In this document: positions 7,675 to 15,388 of the stretch, piece after piece
Numbering within the stretch: the first letter of the stretch is position 1
How the letters are laid out: every line of letters begins with the position of its first letter
NCBI GenBank assembly: GCA_002792535.1
Contig: PFOM01000021.1
Span: forward strand, 1-41,990
Source of the DNA: Candidatus Peregrinibacteria bacterium CG_4_10_14_0_2_um_filter_38_24
GTDB lineage: Bacteria > Patescibacteriota > Gracilibacteria > UBA1369 > LOWO2-01-FULL-3
Length of the DNA: 41,990 nucleotides
Direction: 5' to 3'
The notes under the pieces: generated by a model
What the model saw: the letters and a program-made list of their open reading frames with translations, nothing else
What the model was told of the DNA's origin: nothing
Databases searched by the model: none
Position numbers and translations under genes: made by a program

Positions 7675-8815
7675 TATGGATTTAAATTTAATGCAAAGAG
7701 CGTATGAACTTGCAAAAAATGGCGAAGGATTTACGTCGCCAAATCCTTGTGTTGGGGCGCTTATCGAAAAGGGTGGGATTGTTGTTGCCGAGGGGTGGCA
7801 TAAAGTTGCCGGAGGGCATCATGCTGAGGTAAATGCGATTAACGAATTGATGAAAAAATCTTTCGTAACGAGTGTGGATATCGATAAAACTCTTTTTCAA
7901 AATGCGACACTTTATGTAACTCTTGAACCTTGTTGTTTTCATGGAAAAACTCCTGCCTGCACTGATCTTTTACTGAAGGCTGGTTTTAAAAAAGTTTTTA
8001 TCGGGATAAAAGATCCAAATAAAAAAGTTAATGGTAAAGGAATTAAAATTTTGAAGAAATATGGAGTTGAGGTTGAAGTTTTGGGGGATAAAATTTTAAG
8101 TGAAAAATTACGAGAATTAAATCAACCTTTTATGAAATTTGTAAAAACTGGAATGCCTTATGTCACTCTTAAGGCTGGGGTTAGCTTAGATGGAAAAATC
8201 GCTACGGCTAAAGGAGAATCAAAATGGATCACTTCTGAGATTTCGAGAATTGATGCAAAAAAAAATCGAAGTAAATGTGATGCTGTAATTGTTGGAGGTG
8301 GCACTGTAAAAAAAGATAATCCGGAACTTTCAACTACTCCAAAATATAAAAATAAAAAATTACTTCGGGTGATTATTGATCAAAATTTGTCAGTATCACT
8401 TGATAGTAAAGTTTTTAGAGATGAAAATGTTTTTGTTGCGTGCAGTGATTTGGCTTCTAAAAAACGAAAAGAGGAATTCAAGAAAAATGGAATAAAATTT
8501 AAGTCTTTCGGTGAAAAAGAAATTTCTATAAAAAAACTTTTGCAGTATCTTGGATTTTTAGGAATTTTGAGTGTTTTTGTGGAAGGTGGATCTTTTACTT
8601 TTGGTAAATTTCATGATGCTTTTTTGAAAGAAAAAAACTTGCTGGATAAAATTATTTTTTACATGGCACCAAAAATAATTGGAGGAAATAATTCTTTACC
8701 TGTGGTTGGCGGAGATGGCATAGGAAAGCTGAAAAATGTCATGTCGTTGAAGAATTTTATCTCGGAAAAAAGTGGAGATGATATAAAGGTTTCCGGTGTT
8801 TTGAATTTTTATTAA
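7667..8815 (+). CDS. ribD: Bifunctional pyrimidine deaminase/reductase
   Basis: 382 residues. The N-terminal deaminase carries the zinc site HAEVNAI (His52, Glu54) and PCCFHGKTPACTDLL. The C-terminal reductase begins at GVSLDGKIATAKGESKWIT and ends with FVEGGSFTFGKF. It catalyses the second and third steps of riboflavin synthesis after GTP cyclohydrolase II. The start is either ATG 7667, overlapping ribBA by 8 bases, or ATG 7676, two bases after the ribBA stop; both are in frame. An insert between HAEVNAI and the PCC motif (KSFVTSVDIDKT) is longer than in typical family members. It ends 4 bases into the convergent murJ gene. Confidence 0.95.
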   Translation: MFSMDLNLMQRAYELAKNGEGFTSPNPCVGALIEKGGIVVAEGWHKVAGGHHAEVNAINELMKKSFVTSVDIDKTLFQNATLYVTLEPCCFHGKTPACTDLLLKAGFKKVFIGIKDPNKKVNGKGIKILKKYGVEVEVLGDKILSEKLRELNQPFMKFVKTGMPYVTLKAGVSLDGKIATAKGESKWITSEISRIDAKKNRSKCDAVIVGGGTVKKDNPELSTTPKYKNKKLLRVIIDQNLSVSLDSKVFRDENVFVACSDLASKKRKEEFKKNGIKFKSFGEKEISIKKLLQYLGFLGILSVFVEGGSFTFGKFHDAFLKEKNLLDKIIFYMAPKIIGGNNSLPVVGGDGIGKLKNVMSLKNFISEKSGDDIKVSGVLNFY

Positions 8816-10362
8816 GAGTTTTTTCTTGTGAATTTTTGGGTGAGAAGTTTTAGGCCCGAAAGTTCTTTTGATTTTAGAATCATTGCTGTTAGAAAGAAGA
8901 TTCCAATGGCTAATAATATTCTGATTAACGTCGAGAAACTTGGACTTAATATGTTTTCAAAAGGTTGAGTGTAAAATATTGAAATTGCCATTATTACGTT
9001 TGCAAAAAACATTTTTGTTACGCTTTTTGTGAATTCTTTTATCGAAAATCCTTGCATGTATTTTCCGAGGAAGATCGATTGCATTATTACTAATAAAATA
9101 AATCCGATGCTGTAGTTTATTGAAAGCCACTGGATGCCTTTAAGTGGTGTAATCGTGGCGGTCATTATTGCTATTACTGCGAATGAAATAACTGTTGTGA
9201 TCATTGGAGTTTTCCAATTTTTGAATGCATAAAATCCTCTCGCCAAAATTTGAGTAAGGCTTTCGAATGGAATGGAAATGGCTATAGCAAGCAGTAAAAC
9301 TGACGTTAATTTTGTGGAATTTTCGTTGAATGCTCCCCCTCCTAAGATTAAACTGACTATTTCTTTTGACATTAAAAGTGTTCCAACGCAGGCTGGAATT
9401 GAATAAAATAATATGTTTTGGATGGTTTTTTGCATGCCTTCCGTGAAAGATTTTTGATCGTTGTTACTAACTGCTGTTGTGAGGAATGGAAATACCGCTG
9501 TGGCAAAAGATATGCCGATTAGCGCTGTTGTGAAGCTCTGGATGTTTCTTGCGAAATTGAATGCCGCGAGGCCTCCTGTCATTATTCTCATTCCTATGAT
9601 TGTGAAAACATAAAGATTTATTTGCCACATTATGAGGCTTAAGGTTCGAGGAATCATTAATTTTATTATTTTTTTGAAGCCTTCTTGTTTTAAATCGAGC
9701 GTGAATGAATATCTGTATTTTGTTTTTATTGAATCGAATATCCTGACCGAGCAATGAAGAACTGCTCCGACGAGAACTCCTATCGCGGCGGAATAGATGC
9801 CGAATTTTTCTTTTAACAGTAGAACTCCGGCGATGATTCCTATGTTGTATAAGATTGGGGAAATTGAGTACGCTGTGAAGTGTTTATAGCTCATGAGGAT
9901 GTTGCCAAGGATGTTGCTTACTGCGAAAATCATTGCGGAGGGAAGCATTAGTCTTGTCATTTTGGCGATTTCAAGCTGAGTCGCGGCGTCGAGATTTGGG
10001 AATAAGAAGCCTATTAATGGATTTATGAAAATAAATGCAAGGAGCGCCAGTATAAAAATCATTCCCGTCATAGCGTTCATCATTGTGTTTGCGAGTTTCA
10101 TGGATTCTCCCTCGTTTTTTTCGATATAGTCTGAAAAAACTGGCATAAATGCGGCAGTCAGGGCTCCAGCTACGAACAAATTGAATATCATGTCCGGGAT
10201 CAAAAATGAGGCGTTGTAGATGTCTGTCGAGATTGAAGTCCCAAAATGAAGGGCTATTATTTTGTCTCTTGCTAGGCCTATAAAATTACTCAGAAGCGTC
10301 GTGCCTAGGACTATTGCTGTTGCGGCTCCCATTTTTACGGGTCTGAATATATTTTTTTGCAT
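8812..10362 (-). CDS. murJ: Lipid II flippase MurJ/MviN
   Basis: 516 residues, the normal length for MurJ, with about 14 hydrophobic segments of the MOP exporter superfamily. The N terminus has LGTTLLSNFIGLARDKIIALHFG, the MviN signature region, followed by DIYNASFLIPDMIFNLFVAGALTAAFMPVF, both strongly conserved in the family. It moves the lipid-linked peptidoglycan precursor across the cytoplasmic membrane. Together with murC at 25704 it shows that this cell builds peptidoglycan. It is a single gene between two plus-strand operons; its end overlaps the ribD stop by four bases. Confidence 0.95.
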   Translation of the reverse strand: MQKNIFRPVKMGAATAIVLGTTLLSNFIGLARDKIIALHFGTSISTDIYNASFLIPDMIFNLFVAGALTAAFMPVFSDYIEKNEGESMKLANTMMNAMTGMIFILALLAFIFINPLIGFLFPNLDAATQLEIAKMTRLMLPSAMIFAVSNILGNILMSYKHFTAYSISPILYNIGIIAGVLLLKEKFGIYSAAIGVLVGAVLHCSVRIFDSIKTKYRYSFTLDLKQEGFKKIIKLMIPRTLSLIMWQINLYVFTIIGMRIMTGGLAAFNFARNIQSFTTALIGISFATAVFPFLTTAVSNNDQKSFTEGMQKTIQNILFYSIPACVGTLLMSKEIVSLILGGGAFNENSTKLTSVLLLAIAISIPFESLTQILARGFYAFKNWKTPMITTVISFAVIAIMTATITPLKGIQWLSINYSIGFILLVIMQSIFLGKYMQGFSIKEFTKSVTKMFFANVIMAISIFYTQPFENILSPSFSTLIRILLAIGIFFLTAMILKSKELSGLKLLTQKFTRKNS

Positions 10363-10407
10363 GTGGGTATTTTAGCATTTTTCTAAGTTTTCTATGCCCT
10401 TAAATGA

Positions 10408-10436
10408 TTGCTAATTCACGAAAAGTGTTGTATAAT
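10408..10436 (+). promoter_or_regulatory. Promoter of the HEAT/STAS/PP2C operon
   Basis: TTGCTA (10408-10413) and TATAAT (10431-10436) with a 17-base spacer; the ATG of the first gene follows at 10459, leaving a leader of about 15 bases. Confidence 0.7.
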
Positions 10437-10458
10437 GTATTATAAATAAAAACAAAAG

Positions 10459-12687
10459 ATGTTCAGAAATCTCGGCCAAATTTCGATCTTAAATAAAATT
10501 TTAAATATAGATGATAAGCAGTCTTTGAAGATTTTTCTGTTTTGGCTACTAAAATCAATCTATAGAGTCGGATTTGTCGTGGGGTGGACGGCAACTATGG
10601 CCATGTTCGTGGCCAAATATGGAATTAAGTCTCTCCCCTATCTGTTCATTTTGAATGGTATTTTTACGATTATAGGGACTGTTCTTTATTCTTCAGTTAT
10701 ACATAGAATCAAGAAGAATTTGTGCTTGATTTTGACGATATTTGCTTCAATGGGAACGCTGTTTTTGGCTTATTTGTTTAGGCACAGTCCGTTCTTGTTT
10801 TTTGCGTTTTTAATCACGGCTGTTTCGGTTTTCTTGAGCCAATTTAGAATTGTGCTTAATTTGCTTATTGAAGATTATTTTAGTCCTTTGGAAAGTGAAA
10901 AAGTCTTCCCGATTTTGGAATCTTCTGAAACGGTTGGAGGACTTGTGGCGGGTCTTGTTATTACTTTTTTCGCCGCTTTTATCAAAACATCTACGGCTTT
11001 TATATATTTTTGGGCGGGACTTTTGGTCCTTATTGTGCCGATAATTATGATTGCGTCTGTTGTTTTGGTGCCGCCGGAAGGACATGCGGTTCATGTTAAG
11101 AAAAAAGAAAATCCAGATCTTATCCTGAAATTCAAAACAATTTTTAAGGAAAATAAATATTTTGATTTTGTGAAAGGACTTTCTTTGATTGTGTTTTTGC
11201 AATGGGTTCTTTTTAATCTTGTGGAATTTCAATATACGAAGGCTGTTTATCAGTCTGCTTCACATGTTATTTTGGAGGCAGGTAGCGGTTTTGAGCACGC
11301 CTTCTTTCATGAATTGGGAATTTTGTTCATTATTTTCAGTGCTTCGGCCTTTGTTATTCAGTTAATTATTGGAAGTAGGCTTGTTTATTCTCTTGGAGTT
11401 TTTGGAAGTATGCTTATACATCCGATTCTTACGATTTTGAGTCTTTTCGGGCTTTTATTTTCTTTCAATTTTACGACTGCTGTTTTGATGAGAAATAATT
11501 TTACCGTTACGAATGTGCTTTATGCGAGTTCGCTGGAGAGTTCTTATTATGCGATGAAGGAAGATGCGAGAGCGTATCTTCGTGAATTTCTCGAGGGAAT
11601 TTTACGTCCTGTCGGAGCCATTTTCGGAACATTTTTTTTGATAGTTTTGCAGAATTTCTTTGTTGGTAATTCTTTGATTTTATATATGAATATTGTGATG
11701 TTTGCTTTTGCTATTATTTTGTTTTTTGTTGTTTACAGACAGCAAAGACTTTATACGGAGACTGCTTCGGCTCAGTTTGATTCTAACCATGAAAAAGAAA
11801 AAATTGATGCTGTAGAAATTCTTGCGCAGAAAGGTCATAATGGAAATATAGGCTTTCTTGTCTCTAAATTGCTTGATTCAACTCAGTCTGTTTTGACTAA
11901 GAAAAAAATTATTTTTGCTCTTGGAGAACTTCAAAATATTTCGACTGTCCCCGATCTCGTTAAGTGTTTCGGTGACAAGTGTGAGGCAATTCGAGAGGCG
12001 GCTTTGGATGCGCTGTATAGATTTAGAAACAGAAGTGATTTTGCCCTCAATGTCGTGATAGAATATGAGCTTATTTCGGCTCTTGAGAAATTTTATAAAT
12101 CGGAGAAAAATAGTAATTTGAGGTTTAAAATAATAAATCTTCTCTCAATGCTTAGTAATGTCGAAGCGGCTGATTTTTTACTAAAGATTTTGAAAACATC
12201 TAAGGGGAATTTTAAGGCCGGAGTGCTCTATTCTCTTGGAAATATCAAGGATTCGGCAATCTGCAAGTTTGTAGTCCCTTATTTGAAGTCCGCTGATTTA
12301 CGGCAAAAAATATCTGCCGCAATTGCGATCGGAAGATTTAGGGAATTTTATGACGAATCGAAATATATTATTGATACATTTCTTCATTCTCAAAAAAATT
12401 CCGAAATTGCGCTTGGGATTTATGCAATTGGTGAGTTAAATATTAGAAGTAGAAAAAAGTTTTGCGTAAAATATCTTGATTCAAAAAATTCAGATTTAAA
12501 ATTATCTGCCGCGATTGCTTTGGCGAAAATGGGGGAAGATATTTCGATTCCTGTGGTTGTTGAGGCTCTTACGTCTCGCAATAAATCCCTTTCTTCTGCG
12601 GCGAAAAGAAATCTTGGAAATATTGATGTGCGCATTTCCAAAAATATTGATAAAATTGTGACGCACATAAACTTTAACAAAAAATAA
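10459..12687 (+). CDS. Transporter-like (MFS/NTT) membrane protein with C-terminal HEAT repeats
   Basis: 742 residues. The first ~430 hold about 10-12 hydrophobic segments with an MFS/nucleotide-transporter-like layout (FLFWLLKSIYRVGFVVGWTA, LIEDYFSPLESEKVFPILES, SETVGGLVAGLV). From ~455 to the end are helical HEAT-type repeats (KKKIIFALGELQNISTVPDL, EAIREAALDALYRF, LKLSAAIALAKMGEDISIPVV). Similar transporter-HEAT fusions occur in other bacteria, but the substrate cannot be read and transport itself is unproven. The STAS gene starts one base after its stop, so it shares an operon with a partner-switching STAS/PP2C pair. The HEAT part could dock those proteins at the membrane; this is inference. 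Confidence 0.7.
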   Translation: MFRNLGQISILNKILNIDDKQSLKIFLFWLLKSIYRVGFVVGWTATMAMFVAKYGIKSLPYLFILNGIFTIIGTVLYSSVIHRIKKNLCLILTIFASMGTLFLAYLFRHSPFLFFAFLITAVSVFLSQFRIVLNLLIEDYFSPLESEKVFPILESSETVGGLVAGLVITFFAAFIKTSTAFIYFWAGLLVLIVPIIMIASVVLVPPEGHAVHVKKKENPDLILKFKTIFKENKYFDFVKGLSLIVFLQWVLFNLVEFQYTKAVYQSASHVILEAGSGFEHAFFHELGILFIIFSASAFVIQLIIGSRLVYSLGVFGSMLIHPILTILSLFGLLFSFNFTTAVLMRNNFTVTNVLYASSLESSYYAMKEDARAYLREFLEGILRPVGAIFGTFFLIVLQNFFVGNSLILYMNIVMFAFAIILFFVVYRQQRLYTETASAQFDSNHEKEKIDAVEILAQKGHNGNIGFLVSKLLDSTQSVLTKKKIIFALGELQNISTVPDLVKCFGDKCEAIREAALDALYRFRNRSDFALNVVIEYELISALEKFYKSEKNSNLRFKIINLLSMLSNVEAADFLLKILKTSKGNFKAGVLYSLGNIKDSAICKFVVPYLKSADLRQKISAAIAIGRFREFYDESKYIIDTFLHSQKNSEIALGIYAIGELNIRSRKKFCVKYLDSKNSDLKLSAAIALAKMGEDISIPVVVEALTSRNKSLSSAAKRNLGNIDVRISKNIDKIVTHINFNKK

Positions 12688-12688
12688 T

Positions 12689-13042
12689 ATGCAAAAACAT
12701 TTATCTTTATCGGTTGAAAAAATTGGAGAGACTGGAGATGTCTTGGTTAAATTTAATGGTGAATTCGATAAGGCTGGACATGATGAAATAAAGGAAGAAC
12801 TTGGAAAGGTTGTAGATGATTTTAAAGGTATGACTCTTGTTTTTGACCTAACTGATTTGAAATTCATCAATAGTGAAGGTATCGGATATTTTATGGAAAT
12901 TCGTACACATCTTGTCACTGATGGCAAAAAGCTCGTACTTGTTGCGGCAAATGCTCACGTTGCGGATGTATTTAATGCGATTGGAATAATGGAAATCATG
13001 CCTATATTTAACACTTTGAGTGATTATATAAATAAAAAATAA
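12689..13042 (+). CDS. STAS-domain anti-sigma factor antagonist
   Basis: 117 residues, a single STAS domain of RsbV/SpoIIAA type and normal length. The phospho-acceptor loop reads LKFINSEGIGYF, with Ser62 at the position phosphorylated in RsbV and Asn in place of the common Asp. It starts one base after the HEAT protein gene and its stop shares a base with the ATG of the phosphatase gene (TAATG), so all three are translated together. The phosphatase next door is the natural enzyme to dephosphorylate it. The RsbW-like kinase at 3842 is the only such kinase gene visible. Confidence 0.9.
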   Translation: MQKHLSLSVEKIGETGDVLVKFNGEFDKAGHDEIKEELGKVVDDFKGMTLVFDLTDLKFINSEGIGYFMEIRTHLVTDGKKLVLVAANAHVADVFNAIGIMEIMPIFNTLSDYINKK

Positions 13043-14187
13043 TGAAGTTTATCGATAAGAGTATAACTAGGAAATTTATTTTTAACCTCGTAATTTTGGG
13101 GCTTGTGGTCGCTGGAATTGCAGGATATTTTTTGTTTTTCAAGGACATGAAAACTGTTTCTTTGACTCTTGTGCTTGTTGGAGTTGTTGTGATTTTGGTC
13201 TTGGTTGGAGTTTTTGTTTATTTGAATATTTCAAAACCTTTGAGTTCTGTTCTTTTTCAAGTACAGGCTTTACTTACGGGGAAACCTTATAAGAAAATTT
13301 ATACTGACAGGCTTGACGAAATCGGGGTGCTTGCGTATTTTTTTAATCAAGTTACGAAAGGATTCAAGGAAGTTAGTGGTGATTTGAAAGATCGTGAAAG
13401 AATGATTGATGAGCTTGATTTGGCGGCACAGCTTCAACGGGATATTTTGCCTTTGGAAAGCCCTTTTGTAGATGGTCTTCAGGTTGTTGTTAAAAATAAA
13501 CCGGCAACTGAAGTTGGTGGGGATAATTTTGATATATATACTGCGAAAGATAAAACTTATATTTATCTTGGAGATGTTACGGGGCATGGTGTTGCGGCGG
13601 GATTGATGATGACGATGGTTAATTCGCTTGCGACCGTTTTTGCGGATAGTTGTAATAATGCTTATGAAATAATGGTTAATGTGAATAAGTATATAAAAAG
13701 TCATATAAAAAAGGCTATGTTTATGACTATGGTTATGCTTTGCTTCGACAATAAAACGAAGAAATTGACGTTTGTCGGTGCGGGGCATGAGCATATTTTG
13801 ATTTACAGGCATACGACCGGAGTTGTGGAGGCAATTTTGTCAGGTGGAATTGCGCTTGGAATGCTTCCTGATAATTCGAAAGTTATAAAAGAGCGTGAAA
13901 TTATTCTTGAAGACGGAGATTTTGTTGTTTTGTATAGTGATGGAATTACTGAGGCGAGAAGCTCTACTGAGGAATTATATGGACTTGAAAGATTAAAGAC
14001 GGCCGTAAAGGAATATGCGAGCCAATATTCGGCTGAGGGGGTGAATTATCATATTGCTAAAGATGTAACTACGTTTATGGGAAGCCATAAACAGGATGAT
14101 GACATGACGTTGATTGTAATGAAACGTGATTCGAAAAATACCGCTACTGAGGCCGTGAAAGATCACAGTACTACTTGGGCGGGTTAA
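13042..14187 (+). CDS. Membrane-anchored PP2C-type serine phosphatase (RsbU/SpoIIE family)
   Basis: 381 residues. Two membrane spans (about 13-33 and 38-62) precede a HAMP-like segment (62-112) and the linker AAQLQRDILP typical of RsbU proteins. The catalytic SpoIIE domain follows with VGGDNFDIY (158-166), GDVTGHGVAAGL (177-188), GAGHEHILIY, VLYSDGITEA and QDDDMTLIVMK, which hold the metal-binding aspartates. There is almost no loop between the two membrane spans, so ligand sensing outside the cell is unlikely; the signal probably comes from the membrane or partners. It should dephosphorylate STAS antagonists, the nearest being the gene directly upstream. Confidence 0.92.
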   Translation: MKFIDKSITRKFIFNLVILGLVVAGIAGYFLFFKDMKTVSLTLVLVGVVVILVLVGVFVYLNISKPLSSVLFQVQALLTGKPYKKIYTDRLDEIGVLAYFFNQVTKGFKEVSGDLKDRERMIDELDLAAQLQRDILPLESPFVDGLQVVVKNKPATEVGGDNFDIYTAKDKTYIYLGDVTGHGVAAGLMMTMVNSLATVFADSCNNAYEIMVNVNKYIKSHIKKAMFMTMVMLCFDNKTKKLTFVGAGHEHILIYRHTTGVVEAILSGGIALGMLPDNSKVIKEREIILEDGDFVVLYSDGITEARSSTEELYGLERLKTAVKEYASQYSAEGVNYHIAKDVTTFMGSHKQDDDMTLIVMKRDSKNTATEAVKDHSTTWAG

Positions 14188-14202
14188 AATTTATTTATAT
14201 TT

Positions 14203-15288
14203 ATGAAAGAATACAGGACCAGTGATTTTGATTATGTTTTGCCGAAAAGTTTTATTGCGCAAAATCCAGTAACGCCTAGAGATAGCAGTAAAATGCTTGT
14301 TTATGATACGGCGAATGACAAAATCCATCATAAACATTTTCGCGATTTGCCTGATTTTTTGCATGTTGGAGACACGCTTGTTGTGAATAGATCGAGGGTT
14401 ATTCCTGCGAGAATTCTTTTTGGCGGGCATTTTGGAAAACCGCAAAAGGAAATATTTTTGCTGAAAGAAGAATCTGAAAATATTTTTAATGTTTTGGTTA
14501 AACCCGGAAGATTATTCTTGGATGGGAAGAGTTTTATTATTGCACCGGATTTGCATGGCGAGGTTTTGGAAATTTTGGAAGACGGCACACGGAATGTGAA
14601 ATTTTGGAATCCTATGGCTGAAGACGGTTTTTCGACTGAGGTTTCGGATAGCACGGTTCACGAGTTGCTTGAAAAATATGGTACAGCTCCCCTGCCACCT
14701 TACATAAAGGAGAGCACTGCGGATTTTTCGCAGTATCAAACGGTTTATGCAAAAGAAAAAGGAAGCAGAGCGGCGCCGACTGCGGGTCTTCATTTTACTC
14801 CTGAGCTTATTTCGAAAATTCGCAAGACCGGTATAGATATGCAGGAAGTTTTGCTTCATGTCGGCAGGGGTACTTTTTTGCCTGTGTCTGCGGAGAAATT
14901 GACCGAACACAAAATGCACAGCGAGTTTTTTGTTTTTTCGAAGGAAAATGCGGAGGCTTTAAATATGGCGAAAAGTGATTCTCGAAGAATTATCGCGGTC
15001 GGGACCACTTCGGTGAGGGTTTTGGAGTCTGTTTACGACAATGGATTCGCTCCAAAAAGCGGTGAAACCGATATTTTTATTTATCCCGGGAAACATGATT
15101 GGAATGTCGTTGACGCCCTTATCACGAATTTTCATTTACCAAAAAGTACTTTGATAATGCTCGTTGCGTCTTTTCTTGAGCATAAAGGGGTGAAAGATCC
15201 CGTTGCGAAGATTTTGTCTTTGTATGAAGTTGCAAAGGAAAATGATTATAGGTTTTTCAGCTTTGGAGATGCGATGTATATATTTTAG
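14203..15288 (+). CDS. queA: S-adenosylmethionine:tRNA ribosyltransferase-isomerase
   Basis: 361 residues, within the family range. It starts with YRTSDFDYVLPKSFIAQNP and has the family blocks LHVGDTLVVNRSRVIPARI, SRAAPTAGLHFT, LHVGRGTFLPV, VGTTSVRVLESV and TDIFIYPG...DALITNFHLPKSTLIMLVASF. It transfers the ribosyl part of SAM to preQ1 in tRNA anticodon position 34, making epoxyqueuosine. It follows the phosphatase gene by 15 bases, probably as the last gene of that operon. No other queuosine gene (tgt, queG/H) is in the window. Confidence 0.96.
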   Translation: MKEYRTSDFDYVLPKSFIAQNPVTPRDSSKMLVYDTANDKIHHKHFRDLPDFLHVGDTLVVNRSRVIPARILFGGHFGKPQKEIFLLKEESENIFNVLVKPGRLFLDGKSFIIAPDLHGEVLEILEDGTRNVKFWNPMAEDGFSTEVSDSTVHELLEKYGTAPLPPYIKESTADFSQYQTVYAKEKGSRAAPTAGLHFTPELISKIRKTGIDMQEVLLHVGRGTFLPVSAEKLTEHKMHSEFFVFSKENAEALNMAKSDSRRIIAVGTTSVRVLESVYDNGFAPKSGETDIFIYPGKHDWNVVDALITNFHLPKSTLIMLVASFLEHKGVKDPVAKILSLYEVAKENDYRFFSFGDAMYIF

Positions 15289-15335
15289 AGTTGAATTTTA
15301 TCGTTTGACATATTGCTTCGTTGTAGTTGGCTTCA

Positions 15336-15364
15336 TTGAACGGAATGGGTTTTTGAGGTATACT
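15336..15364 (+). promoter_or_regulatory. Promoter of the surface-protein gene
   Basis: TTGAAC (15336-15341) and TATACT (15359-15364) with a 17-base spacer, 24 bases before the ATG at 15389. A TTGACA at 15305 has no -10 at a workable distance. Confidence 0.6.
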
Positions 15365-15388
15365 ATATTGATTTAGTAATTAGATTAA

